From positions 1 to 7,585 of the forward strand of contig JAFGUR010000138.1 in the NCBI GenBank assembly GCA_016938425.1: a DNA stretch of 7,585 nucleotides, read 5' to 3'. The position numbers and the translations under genes are program-made. The DNA is from Fusobacteriaceae bacterium. GTDB lineage: Bacteria; Fusobacteriota; Fusobacteriia; Fusobacteriales; Fusobacteriaceae. Within the stretch, counting starts at the first letter, position 1; each line of letters starts with the position of its first letter. Below the pieces are notes generated by a model. That model saw only the letters and a list, made by a program, of their open reading frames with translations, was not told the origin of the DNA and did not search any database. Below are positions 1 through 6,734 of this stretch, one piece after another.

Positions 1-109
1 AATTAAATGATATAAGTTTTTTATACAAAGCTTTGTTCTTAAAAGTATTTCAAGAAAAAAGTTTAAATATAAGTTTCCTAATAATTTAAGAAAATAATAA
101 GTTTATATA

Positions 110-138
110 TTGACTTTTTAATCCAATAGGAATATTAT
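110..138 (+). promoter_or_regulatory. Predicted sigma70-type promoter facing right
   Basis: A TTGACT -35 hexamer (110-115) and a TATTAT -10 hexamer (133-138) are separated by exactly 17 bases, close to the housekeeping sigma consensus. Transcription would begin near 145 and run rightwards, opposite to the cbi operon. It would reach the strong terminator hairpin at 176-216 after about 35 bases. No coding region of useful length lies between them; only a four-codon ATG ORF is present. AT-rich DNA yields promoter look-alikes by chance, but a 5/6 -35 and 5/6 -10 match at ideal spacing is better than most. Confidence 0.45.
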
Positions 139-144
139 AAAAAT

Positions 145-216
145 GATGTTTAAATAATCATAACTTTTAAGACAGAAAAAGCACAAAATCCTTAAAAAAA
201 TTTTGTGCTTTTTTTT
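145..216 (+). ncRNA. Candidate short RNA between a promoter and a terminator
   Basis: The predicted promoter at 110-138 and the intrinsic terminator at 176-216 would define a transcript of about 70 bases. It would have a short unstructured AT-rich 5' part and a 3' hairpin ending in eight U residues, which is the layout of a small bacterial RNA. There is no convincing ORF in it. I do not recognise the sequence as a known RNA family. It could equally be the untranslated tail of a gene left of the window, with the promoter being a chance match. The call is inferred only from the arrangement of signals. Confidence 0.22.
176..216 (+). terminator. Strong bidirectional intrinsic terminator
   Basis: Bases 176-189 pair with 200-213 in a perfect 14-bp stem whose core is AGCACAAAAT / ATTTTGTGCT, around a 10-base loop. 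On the plus strand the stem runs into eight T residues (209-216). On the minus strand the A-run at 176-180 becomes a T-run after the same stem, so the element can end transcription in both directions. From the right it would stop any cbi read-through about 330-370 bases past the cbiJ stop. From the left it would stop the transcript from the promoter at 110-138 or from a gene outside the window. Confidence 0.8.
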
Positions 217-255
217 ATGCTTATATGAAACTATAAATCTTATATAATACAAATT

Positions 256-278
256 GAAAGGTGGTTGAGCCACCTTTC
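256..278. terminator. Perfect 9-bp hairpin, possible end of the cbi transcript
   Basis: GAAAGGTGG (256-264) and CCACCTTTC (270-278) form a perfect 9-bp stem with a 5-base loop (TTGAG). The stem is GC-richer than its surroundings. Neither side has a continuous T-run: the plus side continues TTGTATG and the minus side continues AATTTG. It is therefore a weak intrinsic terminator at best, or an RNA-stabilising 3' hairpin. Reading leftwards it is the first strong hairpin after cbiJ, about 265 bases past the stop codon, and the better terminator at 176-216 follows it. Confidence 0.4.
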
Positions 279-543
279 TTGTATGTAGGAAATTACGAAA
301 AATAAATCTTTATGAGCAAGGCATATTAATTTGAAAATATAGCTGAATTATGAATGGGTTAAAAAAATTGTTTAATTTAGAGCAATTCATAAAATTTGTT
401 AAAGGCTCCACAAAATGGATTTCATTTCCAACTTGGCCTTCTTTCACACTTGCAAAAATATAAATAGCAATATGGCAAAGCTAACTTTCTTATGCTCTAT
501 TAATTGCTTTACACTAAAATAGAAAGATTACTTGCTTACTATT
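279..543. other. Intergenic stretch, possible decayed gene or repeat
   Basis: No convincing gene is present between the 256-278 hairpin and the cbiJ stop codon. On the minus strand a frame is open from 480 to a TAA at 310-312 but has no ATG near its beginning; the first plausible start is GTG at 447, giving 45 residues, and no Shine-Dalgarno stands out. On the plus strand an ATG at 350 opens 37 codons ending at 463. I recognise neither product. The part at 400-480 has more mixed composition than the surrounding AT-rich DNA and nested short inverted repeats: 348-355 with 385-392, 402-406 with 436-440, and 416-419 with 427-430. This would fit a remnant of a gene or a dispersed element, but nothing here proves that. 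Confidence 0.3.
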
Positions 544-1293
544 TTATTTACATAATTTTTTTAAAATATCTTCAATATCCTCAAAAACATTTGGATAATC
601 AATTTTTGGTCTACTAATAATCAAACACTTTATGCCTAATTTTTTACAAACTTCTATCTTTTCTAAAACTCCGCCAGCCCGTCCACTATCCTTGGTAAGT
701 AAAATTGTAGCCTTATAAAATTTTAACATTTCTTCTTCAAATTCTCTTGAAAATGGTCCTTGGATTGCTATAATATCCTTTGGTAAAAAATTATGCTCAA
801 TGGCACTTTTAACAGATTCAACTGTGGGCAAAATTCTTAAAAAGACTTTATTATTTTCAATTTTTGAAAGTTCTGGAATAGCTTTACTTCCTAAAGTTGA
901 TAAAATAATTTCATTTTTCATATTTTCATTTATATAATCTATAAGTTTTTCAATTGATTCAAAATTATATGTATTTTCTAAAATAGTTTCAGCTCTTTCA
1001 TATCTCATATAATTTATTTCTTCCAAATCAATAAGTTCTAAAATATTTTTAGAAATATTCTCTGCATAGGGATGAGATGTATCAACTATTATATCAATTT
1101 TATTTTTTTTAATAAAATTTTGAATTTCTTCTTTTTCAATTTTCCCTTTGATAATTTTCACTTTATAAGAACTTAGTAATTGCTCTCCATAATCTGTTGT
1201 TACTGAAACTACTAATTTTGAAAAATCAATTTTCATCTTTAATAAATCTAATAATTTTGTTGTATCGCTAGTTCCCCCAACAATCCAAATCAT
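544..1293 (-). CDS. cbiJ: Cobalt-precorrin-6A reductase CbiJ (CobK family)
   Basis: This cytoplasmic reductase uses NAD(P)H to reduce the macrocycle of cobalt-precorrin-6A to cobalt-precorrin-6B. The 249-residue protein has the usual length for CbiJ/CobK. Visible family signatures in order are the N-terminal nucleotide-binding GGTSD (6-10), DTSHPYA (71-77), the RYERAE stretch near 98, QGPFS (178-182) and TKDSGRAGG (200-208), followed by a Rossmann-like KKLGIKCLIISRP segment. It is the last gene of the operon. Its ATG overlaps the TGA of cbiH in a 4-base ATGA, indicating translational coupling, with AGAGGA about 8 bases upstream. No intrinsic terminator follows immediately. An A8 tract lies near codons 62-65 but the frame is intact. 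Confidence 0.93.
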   Translation of the reverse strand: MIWIVGGTSDTTKLLDLLKMKIDFSKLVVSVTTDYGEQLLSSYKVKIIKGKIEKEEIQNFIKKNKIDIIVDTSHPYAENISKNILELIDLEEINYMRYERAETILENTYNFESIEKLIDYINENMKNEIILSTLGSKAIPELSKIENNKVFLRILPTVESVKSAIEHNFLPKDIIAIQGPFSREFEEEMLKFYKATILLTKDSGRAGGVLEKIEVCKKLGIKCLIISRPKIDYPNVFEDIEDILKKLCK

Positions 1294-2012
1294 ACCTTAT
1301 ATCCTCTTGGTGTTATCATTTTTCCATTTTTTACAAATGTCATACTATTTCCTATAATAACCATAGTAAGCATATCAATATCATGGTTAAGCATTTCTGA
1401 AAGAGTTGTCAAAACAATTTGCTCTCCTTCTCTTTTAGCATTTTTAACTATTGCAACAGGGGTATCTGCTTTTTTATACTTAAGCATAATCTCTTGTGCT
1501 TCTTGTATTTGAGTTGTTCTTCCATTACTTTTAGGATTATACAATGAAATTACAAAATCAGCCTGACTTGATAAATCTATTCTTTTCTTAATCAAATCCC
1601 AATCTGTTAATAAATCACTAAGACTAATATTTACAGAATCATGCATTATTGGAGCACCCACTACTGCTGCTGCTGCGTTACAAGCTGTAACCCCTGGTAT
1701 TATTTCAACAGAAAAATTTTCGTCAGCAACTTCTAACATAATTCCTGCCATTCCATAGACTCCTGCATCACCACTGCTTATTAATGAGACAACTTTATTT
1801 GTTTTTGCAATTTCTAAAACATCTTTACATCTATCTATTTCCTTTTTCATTGGGGAAGATATTAATTCTTTATGTGAAAATTCATCTTTTACCAAATCAA
1901 TATAAGTTTTGTATCCTATAATTACATCTGATTTTTTTAAAACTTCATAGGCTTCAAAAGTCATATTCTCAATATTTCCTGGTCCTATTCCAACAACATA
2001 AATTTTATACAT
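1290..2012 (-). CDS. cbiH: Cobalt-factor III C17-methyltransferase CbiH
   Basis: CbiH methylates C17 of cobalt-factor III using S-adenosylmethionine and drives contraction of the porphyrinoid ring to give cobalt-precorrin-4, the step that creates the corrin skeleton. The 240-residue protein is a typical single-domain member of the tetrapyrrole methylase family (CobJ/CbiH). It shows GIGPG (8-12) at the N-terminus, SSGDAGVYGMAG (79-90) in the SAM-binding region and PGVTACNAAAA (106-116). The ATG at 2012 has AAAGGGG about 7 bases upstream. It lies 12 bases after the cbiG stop and overlaps cbiJ by 4 bases. Fused CbiH forms exist in some bacteria; this one is unfused. Confidence 0.95.
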   Translation of the reverse strand: MYKIYVVGIGPGNIENMTFEAYEVLKKSDVIIGYKTYIDLVKDEFSHKELISSPMKKEIDRCKDVLEIAKTNKVVSLISSGDAGVYGMAGIMLEVADENFSVEIIPGVTACNAAAAVVGAPIMHDSVNISLSDLLTDWDLIKKRIDLSSQADFVISLYNPKSNGRTTQIQEAQEIMLKYKKADTPVAIVKNAKREGEQIVLTTLSEMLNHDIDMLTMVIIGNSMTFVKNGKMITPRGYKV

Positions 2013-2024
2013 ATTAAAACCCCT

Positions 2025-3002
2025 TTATTCTTCCTCAAACAAAGACAATGTCATTCCTTGTTTCTTTATTTTTTTTACTAAAAATTTTCCTTTTCTATTA
2101 CTTCCTAAATAAGCACATGGCTCTGATACTCCATAAACACCTATCGTATTTTTTACAAAATCTGATTTCTCTTCAATCAAATTCTCAAACTTTTCAATCT
2201 CTTCTTTGGAAAAAAAGTTGATTTTTCTATTAATTAATTTAGAAAGTTTCAATAATCCTTCTTCTTCTTGCTTTACCCAACATGAATTAAGATTTTTTAT
2301 GCTTTCTATATTTAAATTAAAATTATTAAAAACTTCATTTACAAACATTTCCAAATCTTCTACCTTAGTTCCCTTTTTACAACCTATTCCTACACAAATA
2401 TTTTGAGGAATTATTTTTGTTATTTCAATATTAATTTTATTAGTAATTAGAATAATCCCTTCAGCATTTTTATTATTAACTTCAATATTTTTAGGTAAAT
2501 CAATAGATATTTCTTTATTTTGAAGAATAAGAGATGTTACTTTTTTGGCACTTTCCAAACTATCCAATTTACAGTTTAAATTTTCTGCCAAAGTATCTAC
2601 TGCAATTTTTCCAGAAACATCTGTAGCTGTTGTTATTACTGGAATGCTATTAATAATATTTGCTATTTTTTTACTTTGATTATTTGCTCCTCCCAAATGT
2701 CCAGATAACAGAGGAATCACAAAATTTCCTTGTTCATCAATAGAAATCACTGCTGGGTCAACATCTTTTTTCAAGATATGAGGAGCTATAATACGTGTAA
2801 CAATTCCAGTTGCCATTATAAAAACCAAATATTTATATTTCTTAAAATTTTCATTTATTATTTCTTTTAATGAAGTAAAAGAAATTCCAAAGTTTTTATT
2901 AAATTTTTCTATTACAAATACATCAGAAGAAATTTTTTCATTAATTTTTTTTGCTATTTCAATTCCATTTTCTGTAACACAAAAAATAGCCTGATTATTC
3001 AT
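2025..3002 (-). CDS. cbiG: Cobalt-precorrin-5A hydrolase CbiG
   Basis: CbiG opens the delta-lactone of cobalt-precorrin-5A and releases the C20 carbon with its methyl as acetaldehyde, giving cobalt-precorrin-5B. CbiG is specific to the anaerobic pathway, so its presence fixes the route used here. The 325-residue protein shows all expected parts. The N-terminal and middle region has MATGIVTRIIAP (63-74), DPAVISIDEQG (82-92), LLSGHLGGAN (98-107) and PVITTATD (121-128). The C-terminal domain has VGIGCKKGT (204-212) and GVSEPCAYLGS (291-301). Its ATG overlaps the cbiF stop by 8 bases (ATGAATAA), with AGGA about 7 bases upstream. The linker between the domains (about 140-200) is Lys/Ile/Asn-rich and less conserved, as is common in this family. 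Confidence 0.94.
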   Translation of the reverse strand: MNNQAIFCVTENGIEIAKKINEKISSDVFVIEKFNKNFGISFTSLKEIINENFKKYKYLVFIMATGIVTRIIAPHILKKDVDPAVISIDEQGNFVIPLLSGHLGGANNQSKKIANIINSIPVITTATDVSGKIAVDTLAENLNCKLDSLESAKKVTSLILQNKEISIDLPKNIEVNNKNAEGIILITNKINIEITKIIPQNICVGIGCKKGTKVEDLEMFVNEVFNNFNLNIESIKNLNSCWVKQEEEGLLKLSKLINRKINFFSKEEIEKFENLIEEKSDFVKNTIGVYGVSEPCAYLGSNRKGKFLVKKIKKQGMTLSLFEEE

Positions 3003-3759
3003 CTTTTATTCCTATTCTATACTCATGAGTAAACTCTTTATCATATAATTTTGAAAGAGAATATTTATCTCCTAAAAAATTTCCAACTAATATTTGAGCT
3101 GTCTTTGTAATATTGTTTTCTTTTACCAATTTCTCAATATTATCAAGAGTTCCCATTACTATTTTTTCATCTTTCCATGTGGCTTTTTGAACAACTGCAA
3201 TAGGAGTTTCTTTCTCATAATGTTTTAATAACTCTTCTACCACTTCACCAATTTTATGAACAGACAAGAAAATAGCCATTGTTGCTTTGTGACTTGCCAA
3301 ACTTGCCAAACTTTCTTCTTTAGGAACAGGGGTTCTTCCTTCAATCCTTGTACAAATTATTGTTTGACTAACATCAGGTAAAGTTAATTCCTTCTTCAAA
3401 CTTGCAGCAGCAGCAACAAAAGAACTTACCCCTGGAATAACCTCATATTCTAAATTTTCTCTATCTAAAATATCCATTTGCTCTCTTATAGCTCCAAAAA
3501 TACTTGGATCTCCTGTATGAACTCTTGCTACTGTTTTTCCTAATTTCAAAGCATTAATAGTAACTTCCATAACTTCTTCCAAGCTCATAGTAGCAGAATT
3601 ATATAAATCAGAAGTTTCTTTTCTACAATCAATTATTTCTTTATTTACTAAAGAACCTGCATAAATTATAACATCAGCACTTTCTACAATTTTTCTTCCC
3701 TTTACTGTTATTAAATCTGGATCTCCGGGTCCAGCACCAATAAAATAAACTTTACTCAT
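2995..3759 (-). CDS. cbiF: Cobalt-precorrin-4 C11-methyltransferase CbiF
   Basis: CbiF transfers a methyl group from S-adenosylmethionine to C11 of cobalt-precorrin-4, forming cobalt-precorrin-5A. The 254-residue protein is a canonical tetrapyrrole methylase: GAGPGDP (8-14), HTGDPSIFG (81-89), PGVSSF (109-114) and the CbiF/CobM-specific RIEGRTPVP (138-146). The frame also allows a GTG start at 3768. However, that GTG is itself part of the Shine-Dalgarno AAGGTGG, which sits 5 bases before the ATG at 3759, and the family begins MxKVYFIGAGPGDPDL, so 3759 is preferred. It overlaps the cbiL stop by 8 bases (ATGAGTAA) and cbiG by 8 bases at the other end. Confidence 0.96.
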   Translation of the reverse strand: MSKVYFIGAGPGDPDLITVKGRKIVESADVIIYAGSLVNKEIIDCRKETSDLYNSATMSLEEVMEVTINALKLGKTVARVHTGDPSIFGAIREQMDILDRENLEYEVIPGVSSFVAAAASLKKELTLPDVSQTIICTRIEGRTPVPKEESLASLASHKATMAIFLSVHKIGEVVEELLKHYEKETPIAVVQKATWKDEKIVMGTLDNIEKLVKENNITKTAQILVGNFLGDKYSLSKLYDKEFTHEYRIGIKDE

Positions 3760-4447
3760 AAAAACCACCTTTTTTAAAAATAAGTGTTGAAAAATATGGT
3801 ACTTCTTCTACCTTTCCCAAATCATAATGAATTTCTTCATTTTCCTTTCCACAATTGGAAACTAACACAATATTTTTCTCATAATTTAATTTTTTAATTT
3901 CACTTTTTATTTTGTCCAAATTTCTACTAATTTTCATAAAAACTATATTATCATTATTTTCAAATTCTTTTTGAAAATCTGTGTCCTTACTTACAGAAAT
4001 GATTTTTAAATCTTCATTTCCAAGTACCAATGGAATATTTAATCTTGAGGCAATACAACTAAAGGAAGTTATTCCTGCTATAGTTTCTACTTCGTAAGCT
4101 TTTAGATACTCCAAAACATAAGAATAGGTACTATAAGTCATTGGGTCTCCAATAGTTAAAAAAGCAACATTATTCCCTTTTTCCAAGTATTCTGAAATTA
4201 TTTTTGCATTGTTCTTTCTAATCTCAATCTTCTTTTCAAGCTCTTTTATCATAGGAAATTCCAAAAATATCTTTTGTACTTTTTCATTTAAGAATTTCTT
4301 AGCAATTTCAAATGCTACACTTCCTTCACCTTTTACTGCTTCAGGTAAAACAATATAATCTATTTTCTCCAAAATCTTAACAGCTTTATAACTTATTAAA
4401 TCTGGGTCTCCCACTCCAACACCAATACCAAAAAATTTCCCCTTCAT
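3752..4447 (-). CDS. cbiL: Cobalt-factor II C20-methyltransferase CbiL
   Basis: CbiL performs the first peripheral methylation of the committed corrin branch, adding a methyl at C20 of cobalt-factor II / cobalt-precorrin-2 with S-adenosylmethionine. The 231-residue protein has the tetrapyrrole methylase fold signatures. The glycine loop reads GIGVGVGDP (7-15), with valine where many relatives have proline. TIGDPMTYST spans 98-107, AGITSF follows, and PYFSTLIFKK sits near the C-terminus, matching the PYFST end seen in CbiL proteins. The frame extends upstream to a start at 4492, but that would add 15 residues not expected in the family. The ATG at 4447 has AAAGGGGAT 3 bases before it and follows the cbiT stop by a single base (TAGAATG). 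Confidence 0.93.
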   Translation of the reverse strand: MKGKFFGIGVGVGDPDLISYKAVKILEKIDYIVLPEAVKGEGSVAFEIAKKFLNEKVQKIFLEFPMIKELEKKIEIRKNNAKIISEYLEKGNNVAFLTIGDPMTYSTYSYVLEYLKAYEVETIAGITSFSCIASRLNIPLVLGNEDLKIISVSKDTDFQKEFENNDNIVFMKISRNLDKIKSEIKKLNYEKNIVLVSNCGKENEEIHYDLGKVEEVPYFSTLIFKKGGFYE

Positions 4448-4448
4448 T

Positions 4449-5015
4449 CTATCCCCTTTCAGCAGAAATAATAAATATAGGATTTCCACCAATCATCATA
4501 TTCATATTTCCTACCAATCTATTTTTGCTTGTTTGCATTTGTGTTACTTCTATATTTTTAAATTTTCTAATTTTCAAACTATTTAATCCACTTAAAAGAT
4601 TTTCTAAAACTATAAAATTCAATACAATTTTCCCATCTTCTACCAAATTCTCTTCTACATAATCCAAGATTTTTTCAATTTCTCCTTTAGTTCCTCCTAC
4701 AAAAATTTTATTAAATTTTCTATTAGGCAAATCCATAGGAGCCAACCCTTTTATAAGTTCAATATTATTTTTTTTAAATTTTTCTATATTCTGATTAATA
4801 AGGCTTATTGCTTCCTCATTTGTCTCAATTACAAATACTTTTCCTTTGGTAGCAAAATTTGCCATTTCAATGGAGATACTTCCCGTCCCACCACCAATAT
4901 CAAGACAAATATCGCTTTCTTCTATTTCAAGTTTCCCTATTGAAACCCATCTAATTTCTTCTTTTGTTATAGGAACTTCTCCTCGAATAAACTCTGAATC
5001 TTTTATATGGTACAA
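4449..5015 (-). CDS. cbiT: Cobalt-precorrin-6B C15-methyltransferase (decarboxylating) CbiT
   Basis: CbiT methylates C15 and decarboxylates the C12 acetate side chain of cobalt-precorrin-6B, yielding cobalt-precorrin-7. It belongs to the class I Rossmann methyltransferases, not the tetrapyrrole methylase fold of its neighbours. In 188 residues it shows GEVPITKEEIR (12-22, the usual CbiT N-terminal motif), the SAM-binding DIGGGTGSISIE (39-50), an acidic strand end VIETNEEA (62-69) and FVGGTKGE in the middle. The start is a TTG at 5015: the next methionine is residue 51, beyond the SAM loop, and a strong GGGAGGG lies 7 bases upstream. It overlaps cbiE by 13 bases. In many organisms CbiE and CbiT are fused as CobL; here they are separate but adjacent. 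Confidence 0.93.
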   Translation of the reverse strand: MYHIKDSEFIRGEVPITKEEIRWVSIGKLEIEESDICLDIGGGTGSISIEMANFATKGKVFVIETNEEAISLINQNIEKFKKNNIELIKGLAPMDLPNRKFNKIFVGGTKGEIEKILDYVEENLVEDGKIVLNFIVLENLLSGLNSLKIRKFKNIEVTQMQTSKNRLVGNMNMMIGGNPIFIISAERG

Positions 5016-5641
5016 GTCTTTCCCTCCCTAATAACAACAACATTTATATCAAATTTTTTCTCTTCAAAGGCTAAGTGTTCTACATTATATTTTCTTATAA
5101 TTTCATTATCATAGGATAAATTCTCTCCAACAATTATTTCAAAATTAGTAAGATTTTGTTCTAGTAAAATTTTTGCAATATTTTGAGGAGTATATTTATT
5201 ATCAGTTAATAATCCAATTTTTTTGTAAGTCTTTAAATAATTTTGAAAATCAAGCTCTCGCCCATGAACAGATGAAATAAATGCATTATCCCAAGTTTCA
5301 CAAATCTTAGAAAACATATATTGCATTGAAGATATCCCTGAAATTACCTCTAATTCTCCACTATAATTATTTTTTATATAGGTTAAAAGACTATAAAATC
5401 CAGTATCTCCAGAAACAATTACTGAGATTTTTTTATCATTATTTGCTTCTATATAATTTATCATTTTATCTAAAAAGGCATCAACATAATATATTTCCTT
5501 ATTTTCAGCCAATTCTAAAATACTATCAATATTTCTTTTTCCACCAATAATTATATCTGAATTTTTAATAATTTCTTTGGTAACAGACAAAATATAATTA
5601 GGATTCCCCGGCCCAAGTCCCAATATATGAACTTTATTCAT
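5003..5641 (-). CDS. cbiE: Cobalt-precorrin-7 C5-methyltransferase CbiE
   Basis: CbiE transfers the last ring methyl, to C5 of cobalt-precorrin-7, giving cobalt-precorrin-8. The 212-residue protein is a short tetrapyrrole methylase with GLGPGNP (8-14), VSGDTGFYS (76-84) and ISGISSMQYM (100-109), all typical of CbiE and of the N-terminal half of CobL. The frame is open to 5698, but the ATG at 5641 places the glycine loop at the expected residue 8. It also gives the same 8-base overlap (ATGAATAA with the cbiD stop) seen at other junctions. GGAAGGAG is upstream at a rather long spacing of about 11 bases. The last codons, which overlap the cbiT start, encode the cbiT Shine-Dalgarno. Confidence 0.93.
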   Translation of the reverse strand: MNKVHILGLGPGNPNYILSVTKEIIKNSDIIIGGKRNIDSILELAENKEIYYVDAFLDKMINYIEANNDKKISVIVSGDTGFYSLLTYIKNNYSGELEVISGISSMQYMFSKICETWDNAFISSVHGRELDFQNYLKTYKKIGLLTDNKYTPQNIAKILLEQNLTNFEIIVGENLSYDNEIIRKYNVEHLAFEEKKFDINVVVIREGKTCTI

Positions 5642-6734
5642 AAAAATTTTTACTCCTTCCAAGTTCCCCATGTTCATTAGAAAAAATAAGAACTTCAATG
5701 TTCACGTTATAGCCCACTCTTTTTAGATAAGCTTCACATTTTTCTTTTACTTTATCTGATAAAAAATTAAAAAGTTCTTTGTTTTCAATGTATTCAATGG
5801 CTTCTTCACAAGTGTTTGCATTCATAATTTTAAGTAAGTTTTCCTGTTTCTCTCCTAAAAGTATTGCGTTTGCTGTCAAGATTTCCATTCTCCCATCTGC
5901 CACTCTATTATGAGTATGAAAAATTCCCCCTGCAACTTTAATGACTTTCCCTAAATTTCCTATTATTTTTAGTCCTTTAACCCCTTGATTTCCTGCTGAT
6001 TCTAGCATATATCCAATAAAATTACTTGTTATCAAAATATTTTTTTCTTCTACCCTCAAAACTTCCATAGCGAATTTCTTTCCATAATTGCCAAAAGAAA
6101 AATATACTTCATTTGAAGTTTTTTCTTTTAATAACACACTTAATTCTATATCCAATGATTTTTTAAAGGCCTCTTCAGACATTGGTTTTACTATTCCAGT
6201 AGAGCCTAATATTGATATTCCACCAATTATTCCAAGTTTTTCATTCAAAGTTTTTTTTGCAACTTCTTCACCATTAGGAACTATTACTTTGACTTCTACC
6301 CCAAAATCTTTATTTTCAACATATTCTTTCAAATTTTCTTTAATCATTTGTCTAGGACCAGAGTTTATTGCCCATTGCCCAATAGCTTGATTTAATCCTT
6401 TTTTAGTAACTTTTCCTACACCAATTCCTCCAAGAATATTAATAGTATTCTCTTTTATCTTTCTAACTTGCACTCTTATTTCTATTCCATTAGTAATATC
6501 TGGGTCATCTCCAGCATCTTTTATTATTGCTACCTCTACATATTCATCTTTCACTAAAAGATTTTCTACTTCAATATTTAGAAGCTCTCCATTTACAAGT
6601 TTTATTTCTATAAAATCAAATTTTTTATTATTAAATAGCACTTCACAAGCAGCTTTTGCCCCTGCTGTTGCACATGACCCTGTTGTAAATCCATATCTCA
6701 ACTTTTTTCCATTAACAATATCAAATTTATCCAT
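5634..6734 (-). CDS. cbiD: Cobalt-precorrin-5B C1-methyltransferase CbiD
   Basis: CbiD methylates C1 of cobalt-precorrin-5B to give cobalt-precorrin-6A. It is specific to the anaerobic route and unrelated to the tetrapyrrole methylase fold. The 366-residue protein carries the family motifs in order: LRYGFTTGSCATAGAKAA (12-29), KDAGDDPDITNG (72-83), GGIGVGKVTKKGL (102-114), NSGPR (124-128) and GGISILGSTGIVKPMS (171-186). A start at 6755 is possible, but the ATG at 6734 has AAGGAT 7 bases upstream and gives an 8-base overlap with the cbiC stop (ATGGATAA). An A8 tract encodes part of KK near codons 160-161 without breaking the frame. Confidence 0.95.
   Translation of the reverse strand: MDKFDIVNGKKLRYGFTTGSCATAGAKAACEVLFNNKKFDFIEIKLVNGELLNIEVENLLVKDEYVEVAIIKDAGDDPDITNGIEIRVQVRKIKENTINILGGIGVGKVTKKGLNQAIGQWAINSGPRQMIKENLKEYVENKDFGVEVKVIVPNGEEVAKKTLNEKLGIIGGISILGSTGIVKPMSEEAFKKSLDIELSVLLKEKTSNEVYFSFGNYGKKFAMEVLRVEEKNILITSNFIGYMLESAGNQGVKGLKIIGNLGKVIKVAGGIFHTHNRVADGRMEILTANAILLGEKQENLLKIMNANTCEEAIEYIENKELFNFLSDKVKEKCEAYLKRVGYNVNIEVLIFSNEHGELGRSKNFYE

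Noticed and set aside
243..248. TATAAT as a plus-strand -10 promoter element
   Set aside because: No -35-like hexamer or extended -10 TG lies at a suitable distance, and only the hairpin at 256-278 follows.
1..543. CRISPR array, tRNA or rRNA gene in the left intergenic region
   Set aside because: There are no regularly spaced direct repeats and no tRNA or rRNA signature; only the promoter, hairpins and short open frames described are visible.
516..545. AAAATAG / CTATTTT inverted repeat spanning the cbiJ stop codon as a terminator
   Set aside because: The stem is only 7 AT-rich base pairs with a 16-base loop and no T-run follows on the minus strand.
1111..1118. A8 tracts in cbiJ, cbiT (about 4768-4775) and cbiD (6251-6258) as phase-variation switches
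   Set aside because: Runs of this length are expected in such AT-rich Lys/Asn-coding genes, all frames are intact, and housekeeping biosynthesis genes are unlikely phase-variable targets.
2206..2406. Plus-strand open frame of 66 codons inside cbiG
   Set aside because: It is antisense to a clear CbiG domain, has no Shine-Dalgarno and its product is a low-complexity shadow; the same applies to the plus-strand frames at 4846-5031, 5326-5550, 6088-6390 and 6827-7090.
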